Shown here in pieces: positions 45,556 through 55,825 of a stretch of DNA of 64,000 nt. A program made the position numbers and the translations under genes. The stretch spans positions 3,224,001-3,288,000 of the forward strand of contig NZ_CP073754.1 of assembly GCF_018734325.1 (NCBI RefSeq). Direction: 5' to 3'. Position 1 is the first letter of the stretch; each line of letters opens with the position of its first letter. Below the pieces are notes generated by a model. It saw only the letters and a list, made by a program, of their open reading frames with translations, was not told the origin of the DNA and ran no database searches. This DNA comes from Methylomonas paludis (lineage in GTDB: Bacteria > Pseudomonadota > Gammaproteobacteria > Methylococcales > Methylomonadaceae).

Positions 45556-48483
45556 TCACTGTGCCGCATTTAAGGACAAAACCGAAGTAATATCTGCAGC
45601 ATTAGCTTGCTCCAACTCAGGTGACAGTATATAGATGCGATTGATATCAACCTGACTTTTTTCTATCATGTACTTAGAAATAGCATTGGCTCTGGCAATT
45701 GCCAAATCATTCAGCTTTTGGGCATCGGGCAGCATCACAGCTTCCAATTTCTGCCGCGCGACTGTGTAAAATTCCGCATCCGGCTGGGACTTGATGCGTG
45801 GCCTACCCAACAGCGAGTAATCGATGTCGGCCGGAAACACTTCTTTGAAAAACTTTTCCAGCAAGCGTTTATATTCATCTTCGGACAATTCGATATATTC
45901 GGACCGAATTTTTTTGCCGGCATCTCTTAACTCGCCGGATTTCATTTTTTTGAGGATATCGGTTAAAGCATCAAACCGCATCTGCGGCCAGTCCAGAACC
46001 TGATAAGCTTTGCCTTTTACTTCCAAAGTCAGGCCTGGCTTGCTTTGTAAGGCTTTGCCCAGTTGATCAAGCTTTGCCGTTTCCTGACTGTCCAACTCAG
46101 CACTTCCGGCAGTAAATTTAACTGCGCTGTAATCGTGTTCATCACTTAATAAATCCCCAAAAGCCTGAAACGGTGACGAGACCAGTTTAGTAATGAGATT
46201 GCCGACTACATCTACTATCAAGGCCCCAACACTAAACTGAGGGTCGTCCAGGCTTCCAGTTACCGGAAAATCCAGATTAATTTTGCCGTCGGCATCTTTC
46301 AGCAAGGCTATGGCCAATCGCAAGGGTAAAGAACTGGCATGGGGGTTTTCCACTTGCTCACCCAGGGTGAGCTGATCGATAAAAATTTTATTCTGCGCGG
46401 TGAGATTGCCATGATCGACCTTGTAACTCAAATCCAGCGCCATCTGGCCTTTTTCAATTTTATAACCGGCAAAATCGGCCATATACGGCGTAATCAAAGG
46501 CAAGGGCATGTGGGAAAAATTCAGGGTAATATCGGAATTGGCGGTATTGAGCTGATAAAAACCTTTGATGTTGACCTGAGCGATGTCATAAACCTTGCCG
46601 CGCAGCAGTAATTTAAGCTTGGCGTTTTGCTGCGAGGTAAATCCATCGACAGCACCATTCAGCGCATTCATTTCGGCAATAAACGGCAAAATCAGGGAAT
46701 AATCGGCAAAGTCGGATCGACCATCCTTGACTTCAACACTGCCGATACTGAACAGCGGATTTTTTTCTGGCGTAACGGGCGCCGGGGCTGGTACTTCTGC
46801 CGGCGCGGTTTTCGATGTGGTTTTTGTGGGGATAATATCTGCCAGATTAGTACGATGGTCTTTTTGAATAATAAAGCGCAGATATGGCCGGTCGAATAAT
46901 ACCTTGGCTAAATTAAAACTTTGCTGGGCCAAATCAATATCGATTTGTTGGAGCTGCAAATCGGCCCATTTCAGAAAATCTTTGTTTACCACTTTATCGC
47001 GGGTGAGCAGATCAGCGATATCGGCATCGCCGTGAAACACCAGTTGCAGATTATCAGCCTGCTTTACCTGCAGATTGCCGTGACTGTTAAAGCTGCCATT
47101 GACCAATTCCAGATTCAGATAGTTATCCAGATAGCTTTGAAAGTCTTTTAAGTGTATGCCATTGATGTCCAGCGTCAAATCTGCGGTCATGGGCTTAAGG
47201 CTGATATTGCCGTTAACTTTTAGATTACCCTGTTGATTAAAAACGGCGCTGAACTGCATCGGCAAAGGCTCGGCCTGGGCATTGCCGAATTTGCGCAAAT
47301 TAAAATTAATGGCGCTTAGCTGTAAAACCGGTGGGATTTTCTGGCTTTGATCGCTGAATTGGATTTGATAGTTTTTGAGCAGCAATTCGTCAAGGCAGAT
47401 ATGCCAGTCTGGCTGGGATTTAACCGGCGCTGCCGGAGTAGCGGCAGGTTCAGTTGTGGCATCTGGGCTTGGAAACAAGGCTTGATAATTGATAAGGCCA
47501 TCTGCCTGCCGCCAAGCTTTAATGGCGGCATCGTTACTGCTAAGCTGGGCGATAGTGAGTTGTTTTTGCTTGAGATCGGCGCTGATACCGGTCAACACAG
47601 TAACAGGCAGATCAATTAAGGCTTCACCCCGACTTTTTTCGACAATTTTGAGTTGCTTAATGGCAATTTCGCCATGTTCAACCTTAGCATTTAATATGTT
47701 TTCCAGCACCGCAGCCTGATAATCGGCTTGGACATTCACATGACCATCCGATATTTCCAAGGGCAGGCTTTCCTGACCCAGCAGTTGCCAGATTTTAGCT
47801 AAATCCAGGCTTTCCAACTGCAAATGCCCCTTGGACTCCAGAGGTATCAGACTTAATTCGCCTTGCCATTGCAAACGTCCGCCAGAGGCTATTTGCAAAC
47901 TAAAATCGACCCCAGCTTTTGTTTCATCAAGCGTAGACAAATGGCTGACACTAAGATTAATCGGCAAAATGGATTCACGGCGTGATGTTCCAGACTGACT
48001 ATCCTGCCAGTGGGCTTCACCGTTTTCTATGCTTAAGCGACCAACCAGAAAAGCCGGCAGTTTGGTGCCGCCCTGCGACTCCGGCTGTGGGCTGTGTTTG
48101 ACCGGCATACTGGTGAAATTAAAGCTGCCGTTGGCGTGGCGATGCACATACGCACTGGGCTTAAGCAAGGTAATATCCTCAACCACCAGCGCCAGATGAC
48201 GGATGGATGCCAAAACACCAACATTAACCGCCAGTTTCTCAAAACCGGATAAGGGCTGCCCCTCAGCTTCCGCCAGTGAAAACCCGGTTATAGCCAATTC
48301 CATACTGTACGGATTGAAACTTACTTGGCTTAGCTGAGCTTGCCAGCCGGTGTTTTCCAAAATTATCGCCGGCAATTTAGTCCGCAATAAAGTCGGTAAT
48401 ATATAAAAACCCAGTAAGGTATAAAACGCCAGAGCAAAACAAAATACAGCGGCGATAATCTTTTGGTTTTTGGTAATCGCCAT
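45556..48483 (-). CDS. DUF748 / AsmA-like envelope protein
   Basis: 975 residues. N-terminal transmembrane helix ('IIAAVFCFALAFYTLLGFYI'), then a long periplasmic beta-rich repeat region with the DUF748 signature at the N-terminus ('FNPYSMELAITGFSL'). Near residue 780 'VKFTAGSAELDSQETAKLDQL' is OmpA-C-like. A Pro/Ala-rich linker is near residue 345 and another near 560. AsmA-like proteins are thought to move lipids between membranes. Full length for the family. Confidence 0.85.
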   Translation of the reverse strand: MAITKNQKIIAAVFCFALAFYTLLGFYILPTLLRTKLPAIILENTGWQAQLSQVSFNPYSMELAITGFSLAEAEGQPLSGFEKLAVNVGVLASIRHLALVVEDITLLKPSAYVHRHANGSFNFTSMPVKHSPQPESQGGTKLPAFLVGRLSIENGEAHWQDSQSGTSRRESILPINLSVSHLSTLDETKAGVDFSLQIASGGRLQWQGELSLIPLESKGHLQLESLDLAKIWQLLGQESLPLEISDGHVNVQADYQAAVLENILNAKVEHGEIAIKQLKIVEKSRGEALIDLPVTVLTGISADLKQKQLTIAQLSSNDAAIKAWRQADGLINYQALFPSPDATTEPAATPAAPVKSQPDWHICLDELLLKNYQIQFSDQSQKIPPVLQLSAINFNLRKFGNAQAEPLPMQFSAVFNQQGNLKVNGNISLKPMTADLTLDINGIHLKDFQSYLDNYLNLELVNGSFNSHGNLQVKQADNLQLVFHGDADIADLLTRDKVVNKDFLKWADLQLQQIDIDLAQQSFNLAKVLFDRPYLRFIIQKDHRTNLADIIPTKTTSKTAPAEVPAPAPVTPEKNPLFSIGSVEVKDGRSDFADYSLILPFIAEMNALNGAVDGFTSQQNAKLKLLLRGKVYDIAQVNIKGFYQLNTANSDITLNFSHMPLPLITPYMADFAGYKIEKGQMALDLSYKVDHGNLTAQNKIFIDQLTLGEQVENPHASSLPLRLAIALLKDADGKINLDFPVTGSLDDPQFSVGALIVDVVGNLITKLVSSPFQAFGDLLSDEHDYSAVKFTAGSAELDSQETAKLDQLGKALQSKPGLTLEVKGKAYQVLDWPQMRFDALTDILKKMKSGELRDAGKKIRSEYIELSEDEYKRLLEKFFKEVFPADIDYSLLGRPRIKSQPDAEFYTVARQKLEAVMLPDAQKLNDLAIARANAISKYMIEKSQVDINRIYILSPELEQANAADITSVLSLNAAQ

Positions 48484-48501
48484 CTGTGCGTTGCTCCTGA
48501 C

Positions 48502-50274
48502 TTAATGCAAGCTGTTTAACAAGTCCGCTTCTATTCGGCACCCACCTAAATCGGGATAATCAGCAATATTCTGTTCAAAATCCCGAAAAGCCGGGTGCTG
48601 TAGAGTGATACGGACTATTTTGCCCTGCACCAATTCAAACTCCAACGCTCCACCTTTTTCACGCGGACTGCCGGGCTTGGTGGCAAATAGAATAATCCCG
48701 ATATTTGCCAAAGGCTGCCCCTGTTCCTGAGCCGGACGGGCACAACTATAACTCTCCACATTCAAACCCAAAAACATAGCGGCTAATTGGCCGGCGTTAA
48801 TCACCACGCCCTCGTCTGGAATCACCGGCACTTGCAGCATAGCTTCCAGCCCGAAATTGCTTAAATGATTTTGTACCAGGACACTACCGTTGCCACTTTT
48901 ATCAGTATTTAACAACGGATAAAGCTGGTGGGTCATTTCGTCTTTATCAGGATTTTTGACCGCGGCCAACAATTGCCGGGCCAGTGCTTGTATGGTATTG
49001 ATAACCCCTTCTTTTTTCAAGCGCGAACTGGTGATTTGCTCCCAGTCCTGTGGAGTATTGACAGACAATTTCATGTTTTTCATAGCAATATAATCTTCAT
49101 CTGCCAAACAACCGGCAAAGCCATTACTATGATATTGCTCAAGCAGCTTGGGCCTGAGTTGGTCGGTCATGGCCAATTGCTGGGAAATATTGAAATTTTT
49201 CCAATCAGGTGACTGATTAAGAAAATAATACAACACAGCATCGCGATCGTATTTATTAAAGCCCAGATCTTTCATGACCAGTTTGAGTTGGCGACACTGA
49301 CTTTCCACCTGGCTGTAATTTTGCCAGTCCGGCTGGAGATTGGGTTTGTCGGCCTGATTAAGCTGATCCAACACTTGCCGAAGCGGCATCTGGCCGCCGG
49401 CACTCTGAATGGGAACATGCCAAAGTTCCGGCAAAGATAAGTCGTGAGCATCCGGCAGCCCGTCGCTACCGGTTTTGAGTAACAGTGCGGGGGTAATTTC
49501 CGGATAAATTCGCAATTCCCCAAGCAAGCTGGCTTCAGAAGTCCAAAATTTGGCGCCGCCATCTATGACTTGATAAACCGGCAAGCGGTCTCCAACCAGA
49601 CTACCGCTATCGCCGCTTAATTGCACATAGGCCGGCAGGGTATGGGTCTCGGAGCTGACTTTGGTAGCCGGCGGAGCTTTAACTGCCGCCTGCTGGCTGC
49701 CGTCCACCCAGGTACCGGCCAGTTTACCCATCACCGCAACACCGGTGCCGACACCGGTTAATGCCAACAAATTACCGGCGGCATTGACATCATTGACAAC
49801 TTGACTGAGATTGCTGTCGTGGCTGTTACTGGTGAGAAAACTGTAATCAAGCTGGGTATCTTTAGCGGCATCCAGTCGCAACCAGGGAGTTAAATTAGCT
49901 TTTTTGGTTTCCAGTTTGAAATGACAGGTGCCGATGGCAGCCTGATATAAAAATCCGCTGACTTCCTGTTTAAGCTTGATGGCATCATTACGCACATTGA
50001 ACAATAAAGCGGCAGAAATGTCCGCGTTTTCGTAGTGAGATCCCATGTCACTGCAGCCGTTTTTTAAGGCATTGCCACCTTTAAATTCAAATTCGGAAAT
50101 AAGTTGCACATAGTAATCATCAGCCGCCACCCCAGCCTGACCTTTTAAGGGTTTTAGCGGCGTGATTTCGGTTTTTGGATAATCCACGGCCAATTGACGG
50201 GTGCTGCCGCAAGCTTGCAACAACACGAGAGCCAATAAACTGATTTTTATTACTGTATCTTGGCGTAACACCAT
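48502..50274 (-). CDS. Large lipoprotein of unknown function
   Basis: 590 residues. Signal peptide with lipobox 'LVLLQACG' (Cys near residue 22). The mature protein has no family I recognise; it has a hydrophobic Gly-rich stretch ('AAGNLLALTGVGTGVAVMG') near residue 170 that could insert in the membrane. It lies 18 bases upstream of the DUF748 gene on the same strand, so the two envelope proteins are probably co-expressed. Confidence 0.75.
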   Translation of the reverse strand: MVLRQDTVIKISLLALVLLQACGSTRQLAVDYPKTEITPLKPLKGQAGVAADDYYVQLISEFEFKGGNALKNGCSDMGSHYENADISAALLFNVRNDAIKLKQEVSGFLYQAAIGTCHFKLETKKANLTPWLRLDAAKDTQLDYSFLTSNSHDSNLSQVVNDVNAAGNLLALTGVGTGVAVMGKLAGTWVDGSQQAAVKAPPATKVSSETHTLPAYVQLSGDSGSLVGDRLPVYQVIDGGAKFWTSEASLLGELRIYPEITPALLLKTGSDGLPDAHDLSLPELWHVPIQSAGGQMPLRQVLDQLNQADKPNLQPDWQNYSQVESQCRQLKLVMKDLGFNKYDRDAVLYYFLNQSPDWKNFNISQQLAMTDQLRPKLLEQYHSNGFAGCLADEDYIAMKNMKLSVNTPQDWEQITSSRLKKEGVINTIQALARQLLAAVKNPDKDEMTHQLYPLLNTDKSGNGSVLVQNHLSNFGLEAMLQVPVIPDEGVVINAGQLAAMFLGLNVESYSCARPAQEQGQPLANIGIILFATKPGSPREKGGALEFELVQGKIVRITLQHPAFRDFEQNIADYPDLGGCRIEADLLNSLH

Positions 50275-50323
50275 TATCTAATCCTAAAGTTACCTAAGTG
50301 CAAGTCAATCGATTGTAGTTTGC

Positions 50324-50719
50324 TCAGAAATCCTGTTTGAAACGATGTATCTGCCGGCGTTGTTTTTTATTGGGTTTATGTTCACGTTCGGAAGGATGGA
50401 TTAAAGCCTGTTGCTGCTTATGCAGTTCTTGCTGTTGCAGACGTTTGTTGACGCTGGCGGGATCTTCCAGATACATTAAAACCGCATCTTTGGCGGCCCG
50501 GCGCTGTTTGGTCAGAGCGGTGACACTGATTTGCCAAGTATAGCCATCCTTGCTAATGGTAAGCACATCGGTTAATTTTACATCTTTACCCGGCTTACAG
50601 CGTTGACCATTGATATGAACTTTACCGCCACTAACAGCATCTGCTGCTAACTGGCGAGTTTTGTAAAAACGCGCCGCCCACAACCATTTATCTATTCGTT
50701 CTTCGTTTAATTCAGCCAT
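50324..50719 (-). CDS. hslR: Ribosome-associated heat shock protein Hsp15
   Basis: 131 residues. The N-terminal S4 RNA-binding domain ('RIDKWLWAARFYKTRQLAADAV', cut here, then 'GGKVHINGQRCKPGKDVKL') is diagnostic. The basic C-terminal tail ('KPNKKQRRQIHRFKQDF') binds RNA. Hsp15 rescues blocked 50S subunits carrying nascent chains. Confidence 0.95.
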   Translation of the reverse strand: MAELNEERIDKWLWAARFYKTRQLAADAVSGGKVHINGQRCKPGKDVKLTDVLTISKDGYTWQISVTALTKQRRAAKDAVLMYLEDPASVNKRLQQQELHKQQQALIHPSEREHKPNKKQRRQIHRFKQDF

Positions 50720-50900
50720 ATCCGGCTCCGCTACTCAAGTCCATAGTGTAACTATTGTTGATGGGGCTTGGAAGGATTTTAACGCTGGCACAGTTTGGGC
50801 AACGACAAAGCCGAACAGATTGACCAGTACTGTTTAAATGACAACAAATACCCGGCATTTTGCATCTGCCCGGTTCTATAAGTTCGCCCTCATGGTACAA
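50712..50900 (-). CDS. Possible small zinc-ribbon-like protein
   Basis: 62 codons from TTG 50900, overlapping the hslR start by 8 bases. 'YHEGELIEPGRCKMPGICC' and then 'CRCPNC' give Cys pairs spaced like a zinc ribbon. The remainder is unremarkable. The TTG start and short length make it uncertain; it could also be non-coding. Confidence 0.4.
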   Translation of the reverse strand: MYHEGELIEPGRCKMPGICCHLNSTGQSVRLCRCPNCASVKILPSPINNSYTMDLSSGAGYG

Positions 50901-50933
50901 TTTTGCAATTTATTGTTTTAGTTGGTTGACCGC

Positions 50934-53231
50934 GTGAAAATAAATCCGGTTTTTCGAGTGTTAGTGTGGAGTTTCCTTGCAGTTAAATCTGTATGGGCAG
51001 CCGACAGCTTTATTGTTGACGATATTCAGGTACGAGGCCTGCAAAGAATTTCCGCTGGTACGGTATACAACTACTTACCTGTGTCTATCGGCGAAAATTT
51101 TACCGAAGAAAAACAGGCTGCTGCGATCAGAGCCTTGTTTAACACCGGTTTTTTCAAGGACATAAGCCTGGAAAAACAAGGCAATACTCTGGTGGTGATC
51201 GTGGAAGAACGGCCATCGGTAGCCAAGATTTCGATTGAAGGCAATAAAGATATTAAAAAAGATGATCTGAATGAAGCTTTGAAAAAGATCGGCCTGACCG
51301 AAGGCAAAGTTTACAACAAACAGATTCTGGATAAAGTCGAGCAGGAGATGCGTCGCCAATATTTCAGCCACGGCAAGTACGGCATGAAAATCAAGACCGA
51401 AGTATCAGAACTGAGCCGCAATCGAGTCGGCATCCGTATCGAAATTTCCGAAGGCAAAGTTGCCAAAATCAAGCAAATCAATATTGTCGGCAATCAGGCA
51501 TTCCCCAATAGCGTGCTACGCAAAGAATTTGAACTGAGCACCACCAACTTTTTGTCTTTTTATTCCAAAGACGACCAGTACTCCAAACAAAAACTCTCTG
51601 CCGATCTGGAAAAACTCCGCTCCTATTATCTGGACCGGGGCTACATTAATTTTTCGATTGAGTCCACCCAAGTGGATATTACTGCCGACAAAAAAGAAAT
51701 TTATATCACCATCAATGTTAAGGAAGGCGATATTTATAAACTGGAAAAAGTGAAGCTGACCGGTGAACTGATCGTGCCGCCGGAAGAACTGGTGAAGTTG
51801 GTCAAAGTGGGACCGGGGGAAATTTTCTCTCGGAAAAATGCCACGGAAACCTCCAAGGCTATTTCAGACCGCTTGGGTAACGAGGGCTATACTTTTGCCA
51901 ACGTGAATATGGTGCCGGAAATCAATGAATCACAAAAATCCGTAGCCATGACTTTTTTTGTTGATCCGGGCAAACGCGTTTATGTGCGGCGTATTAATGT
52001 GAAAGGCAATACCAAAACCCGTGACGAGGTAATTCGCCGGGAAATGCGGCAAATGGAGTCCAGTTGGGCCGCAGGAAACAAAATTGAGCGCTCGAAATCC
52101 CGCCTGGATCGGTTAGGCTTTTTTGAGGAAGTTGGCCTGGAAACACCGCAAGTGGTGGGTGCAGCCGATCAGATTGATGTTAATTATACGGTTAAGGAAA
52201 AAGCGTCCGGTAACTTGCAGGCCGGTGTCGGTTATTCTCAGGTACAAGGTATAATTTTTAACGCCAATATTTCTCAGGATAACATTTTTGGTACCGGTAA
52301 GCGGGTTGATCTGGGCTTCAATAACAGTAGCATTATGACCCGGTATAATTTGGGTTTTAATGACCCCTACTATACTTTGGATGGGATTTCACTCGGCTAC
52401 AATCTTGGTTACGCCACCCGTAACGCCTATGCCGCCAACTTGGCCAGCTACAATACCACTATTGCCAATGGCAGCATGAACTTTGGCATCCCTTTAAATG
52501 AATTTAATCGCTTGGGTTTTGACCTTGAAGCCAAACACACCCAGATTTCTTCGACTTCGTTATCATCCACACAGATTATCAATTATATTAAGGAAAACGG
52601 CAGCACTTTCAATACCTTTTCCACATCTGCAGGCTGGACTCATGACACGTTGGACAGACCAACTTTTTCACATAAAGGCGGACAGCAAAGAATTTCCGGC
52701 TTGATTACCGTACCGGGCAGTGATCTGGATTTATTTAAAATCAGCTATAAACACCAGCATTTCTTCCCCATCTCCAATGATTTTACTTTTAGACTGCTAG
52801 GCGAGGTTTCGCATGGCGGCAACTATGGCAAGACATCGGTTTATCCGTTTTTTGAAAACTATTATGCGGGTGGTACCGGCGATGTCAGGGGCTTTATGCA
52901 GAATACCATGGGCCCGCGTGACTCCTATAACCGGCCATTTGGTGGCTCAACCAAAGCAGTTGGTAAAGCTGAACTGTTTTTTCCGGTACCGTTGTTAAGC
53001 GATCTTAAGTCAGTCCGGGTGGGCGCTTTTCTGGATGGCGGCTCTTTGGCTAACAACTTTAACCTGTCCGGTTCAAACAGCCTGGATCATTTCTTCCGCT
53101 ATTCAGCAGGTCTATCCGGCGAATGGCTGTCGCCTTTCGGCGCATTGGCGGTCAGTATTGCCCATCCCCTCAATCCGCAGCCTAATGACTTGACCCAAGC
53201 CTTCCAGTTTACCTTTGGCTCTGGATTTTAG
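50934..53231 (+). CDS. bamA: Outer membrane protein assembly factor BamA
   Basis: About 765 residues from GTG 50934; TTG 50922 is an in-frame alternative. Signal peptide to 'SVWA', then five POTRA domains ('IVDDIQVRGLQRISAGTVYN' region onward) and the C-terminal 16-strand barrel ending in 'FQFTFGSGF' with terminal Phe. 'NTMGPRDSYNRPFGG' is near the conserved loop 6 (VRGF motif: 'DVRGF'). It inserts beta-barrel proteins into the outer membrane. The RIP-type protease rseP usually precedes it but is not visible here. Confidence 0.97.
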   Translation: MKINPVFRVLVWSFLAVKSVWAADSFIVDDIQVRGLQRISAGTVYNYLPVSIGENFTEEKQAAAIRALFNTGFFKDISLEKQGNTLVVIVEERPSVAKISIEGNKDIKKDDLNEALKKIGLTEGKVYNKQILDKVEQEMRRQYFSHGKYGMKIKTEVSELSRNRVGIRIEISEGKVAKIKQINIVGNQAFPNSVLRKEFELSTTNFLSFYSKDDQYSKQKLSADLEKLRSYYLDRGYINFSIESTQVDITADKKEIYITINVKEGDIYKLEKVKLTGELIVPPEELVKLVKVGPGEIFSRKNATETSKAISDRLGNEGYTFANVNMVPEINESQKSVAMTFFVDPGKRVYVRRINVKGNTKTRDEVIRREMRQMESSWAAGNKIERSKSRLDRLGFFEEVGLETPQVVGAADQIDVNYTVKEKASGNLQAGVGYSQVQGIIFNANISQDNIFGTGKRVDLGFNNSSIMTRYNLGFNDPYYTLDGISLGYNLGYATRNAYAANLASYNTTIANGSMNFGIPLNEFNRLGFDLEAKHTQISSTSLSSTQIINYIKENGSTFNTFSTSAGWTHDTLDRPTFSHKGGQQRISGLITVPGSDLDLFKISYKHQHFFPISNDFTFRLLGEVSHGGNYGKTSVYPFFENYYAGGTGDVRGFMQNTMGPRDSYNRPFGGSTKAVGKAELFFPVPLLSDLKSVRVGAFLDGGSLANNFNLSGSNSLDHFFRYSAGLSGEWLSPFGALAVSIAHPLNPQPNDLTQAFQFTFGSGF

Positions 53232-53319
53232 TTTGGTTTAAATGTTTTTTACCTTATAATTGAATACTGTATTTTGTCCTAATTCCCCCCGAAAAACTAA
53301 GCTGGAGATGGTTGTAACC

Positions 53320-53820
53320 ATGAAAAATAGAATTACCATGTTTTTAATGCTGATGTTGGTTGCCGGTGTCAGCCAAGCAGAACTGAAAATCGGTTTTGTT
53401 AATGTCGCCAAAGTATTGGAAAAAGCGCCGCAAGCAGCCAAAGCCAAATCCCGGCTGGAAACTGAGTTTTCGCCGCGTGACAAAGCGCTGGTTTCTCAAC
53501 AAAAAGAAATTAAAAGCCTGGAAGACAAATTGGGCCGCGACTCTGCTGTGATGGGTGATGAGGAACGTCGCAAACTGGAAAAAGATATTGTCGATAAAAA
53601 ACGTGATGCGGCCAGATCTCAGCAAGAATTTAGCGAAGATTTTAATATGCGCAGAAACGAAGAACTGGGCAATTTGCAAAAACGTATCGTAGAAGCGGTG
53701 CGGGCACTGGCTAAAGAAGAATCCTTTGATCTGTTGCTGACCGATGGCGTAATTTACGCTAATGATCAGATTGATGTGACTAGCCGCGTCCAACAAAAAC
53801 TGGAAACCTTATCCCAATAA
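53320..53820 (+). CDS. skp: Periplasmic chaperone Skp/OmpH
   Basis: About 166 residues from ATG 53320. Signal peptide ('MFLMLMLVAGVSQA'), then 'KIGFVNVAKVLEKAPQA' and a long coiled-coil rich in charged residues (about residues 50-115), the tentacles of Skp. It carries unfolded outer-membrane proteins to BamA. In most gammaproteobacteria lpxD follows; here fabZ follows after 86 bases. Confidence 0.92.
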   Translation: MKNRITMFLMLMLVAGVSQAELKIGFVNVAKVLEKAPQAAKAKSRLETEFSPRDKALVSQQKEIKSLEDKLGRDSAVMGDEERRKLEKDIVDKKRDAARSQQEFSEDFNMRRNEELGNLQKRIVEAVRALAKEESFDLLLTDGVIYANDQIDVTSRVQQKLETLSQ

Positions 53821-53906
53821 GCTCCGTTGTTTAAGCCAGGGGAAAATGGCCGTGCCGGTTAATGGCGTGGTGTTTCTCTCCGTCTCTAGGATATGATTAA
53901 GCCACA

Positions 53907-54350
53907 ATGACCGGCACACTTGATATTTTACAAATCCAGGAATTTTTACCACATCGTTACCCGTTTTTATTGGTTGACAGAGTGCTTGAATGTGAACCCG
54001 GAGTTCGCCTGCTGGGTCTGAAAAACGTGACTTATAACGAACCGTTTTTCCAGGGCCATTTCCCGCATGCGCCGATATTTCCGGGTGTTTTGATTATAGA
54101 AGCCCTGGCTCAGGCCACAGGTTTACTGGCCTCACAAAGTGATGAATCTTTGGGTAAAGGGGTTACTTATTATCTGGCGGCAGTTGATAACGCCCGATTT
54201 AAACGGCAGGTGGTACCTGGAGATCAGCTAATGCTGGAGATTAAATTTCTGAAAAGCAAACGCAATATCTGGTCATTTGATTGCCGGGCAGAAGTCAACG
54301 GTGAATTAGCGGCCAGTGCGCAAATCATGTGTGCGGCAGCGGTAAGTTAA
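53907..54350 (+). CDS. fabZ: 3-hydroxyacyl-[ACP] dehydratase FabZ
   Basis: 147 residues, hot-dog fold. Catalytic His in 'PHRYPFLLVDRV' (near residue 15-20) and the Glu in 'GVLIIEALAQATG'; 'FFQGHFPHAPIFPGVL' is the family signature. It dehydrates beta-hydroxyacyl-ACP in fatty acid synthesis. The stop is directly followed by lpxA. Confidence 0.97.
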   Translation: MTGTLDILQIQEFLPHRYPFLLVDRVLECEPGVRLLGLKNVTYNEPFFQGHFPHAPIFPGVLIIEALAQATGLLASQSDESLGKGVTYYLAAVDNARFKRQVVPGDQLMLEIKFLKSKRNIWSFDCRAEVNGELAASAQIMCAAAVS

Positions 54351-55121
54351 ATGATTGATCCTAGAGCGGTTATCCATAAAAATGCCGAACTGGCCAGTGA
54401 TGTTAAAGTCGGGCCGTTTTCAATCATCGGCGCTGATGTGCAGATAGATTCCGGCACCGAGATTGGTCCTCATGCAGTAATTAAAGGCCCAACCTCAATA
54501 GGTAAAGATAATGTGATTTATCAATTTACCTCAATTGGCGAAGACCCTCAGGATAAGAAATACGACGACGAAATCACCAGCCTGGAAATTGGCGACCGCA
54601 ATGTGATCCGTGAGTTTTGCACCATGCATCGCGGCACTCAGCAAGACAAAGGCGTCACCACTATCGGCAGCGACAATCTGTTTATGGCTTATACCCATGT
54701 GGCACATGACTGCCTGATTGGCAATCGTGTGATTATGGCCAATGGCGCATCAATTGCCGGTCATGTGCATATTGGTAATTTTGCTATCCTGGGTGGGTTT
54801 ACCCTGGTGCATCAGTTTACTCAAATCGGTGAGTATAGTTTTTCGGCGATGGGCAGCGCCATTACCCAAGATATTCCGCCGTTTGTGATGGTAGGCGGCA
54901 GACCTACCCGGCCACACGGCATAAACTCGGTAGGCATGGAACGCAACGGAGTGCCGCCGGAAGTCATCAGACAAATCCGCAAGGCTTACAAAATTCTGTA
55001 CAAAAGCAATCTACGCCTGGAAGATGCCATAGAAGAAATGGAAGACATGGCCGGTGAAAGCAATGAGCTTTCCAATATGGTGAGTTTTCTGCGTAACGTC
55101 ACCCGAGGCATACTCCGATAA
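54351..55121 (+). CDS. lpxA: UDP-N-acetylglucosamine acyltransferase LpxA
   Basis: 256 residues with a left-handed beta-helix of hexapeptide repeats ('[20 protein letters not shown]', etc.) and the catalytic His in '[12 protein letters not shown]' near residue 125. First acylation of lipid A synthesis. The start abuts the fabZ stop without a gap. The usual downstream lpxB is absent; rnhB follows after 2 bases. Confidence 0.97.
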   Translation: MIDPRAVIHKNAELASDVKVGPFSIIGADVQIDSGTEIGPHAVIKGPTSIGKDNVIYQFTSIGEDPQDKKYDDEITSLEIGDRNVIREFCTMHRGTQQDKGVTTIGSDNLFMAYTHVAHDCLIGNRVIMANGASIAGHVHIGNFAILGGFTLVHQFTQIGEYSFSAMGSAITQDIPPFVMVGGRPTRPHGINSVGMERNGVPPEVIRQIRKAYKILYKSNLRLEDAIEEMEDMAGESNELSNMVSFLRNVTRGILR

Positions 55122-55123
55122 GC

Positions 55124-55690
55124 TTGCAACGCATTGCCGGCATTGATGAAGTAGGCCGGGGCTGTATTGTCGGCCCGGTTATGGCTGCGGCGGTAATTCT
55201 TGACCCTGCCAGACCGATAGCCGGACTTACCGATTCGAAAAAGCTCACCGCAAAAAAACGCCAGTTACTGGCAGAACAGATCAAAGCTAATGCCTTGGCC
55301 TGGGCAGTTGGCCGCGCAGAAGCCAGCGAGATAGACCGGCATAATATTTTACAGGCCACCATGATAGCAATGCAGCGTGCTTATGCGCAGTTGGCGATCA
55401 AACCGGATTACGTAATGGTGGACGGCAACCGCCTGCCTAAACTGGATAGACCGGGGGAAGCGGTTGTTCAAGGCGATTTGTTGATAGCGGAAATTTCGGC
55501 CGCCTCAATTTTAGCAAAAGTAGCACGCGATACCGAAATGCAAACCCTGGACAAACTCTATCCGGGCTATGATTTTGTGGTACATAAGGGCTATCCAACC
55601 GCAGTGCATTTGCAGAAACTGCAAACCCTGGGTGTGACGGCACAACATCGAAAGTCATTTGGGCCGGTGAAAAAATGGCTGCAGAATTAA
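55124..55690 (+). CDS. rnhB: Ribonuclease HII
   Basis: 188 residues from TTG 55124. '[19 protein letters not shown]' gives D-E of the active site at the N-terminus, '[10 protein letters not shown]' follows, and 'MVDGNRLP' supplies a further acidic residue. It removes RNA from RNA-DNA hybrids and misincorporated ribonucleotides. The start is only 2 bases after lpxA. Confidence 0.95.
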   Translation: MQRIAGIDEVGRGCIVGPVMAAAVILDPARPIAGLTDSKKLTAKKRQLLAEQIKANALAWAVGRAEASEIDRHNILQATMIAMQRAYAQLAIKPDYVMVDGNRLPKLDRPGEAVVQGDLLIAEISAASILAKVARDTEMQTLDKLYPGYDFVVHKGYPTAVHLQKLQTLGVTAQHRKSFGPVKKWLQN

Positions 55691-55731
55691 CGCAAATATA
55701 ACTTATGCTATCGCAGTAGTGGCGGCCTACA

Positions 55732-55763
55732 CTCTCGATTCCGCGCTGCTGCATCAAGACTAC
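55732..55763 (-). repeat. REP-like palindrome, copy 3 (inverted)
   Basis: On the minus strand it reads GTAG, TCTTGATGCA..., GGAATCGAGAG, matching the 3333 and 59423 copies with a few changes that keep most of the stem pairing. It lies between rnhB and dnaE. Confidence 0.6.
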
Positions 55764-55825
55764 GCAGGATGCCCGTAAGCTTAACATCATCACCCTACTT
55801 TTAAATTCTTTTGCCCAATACCGAG

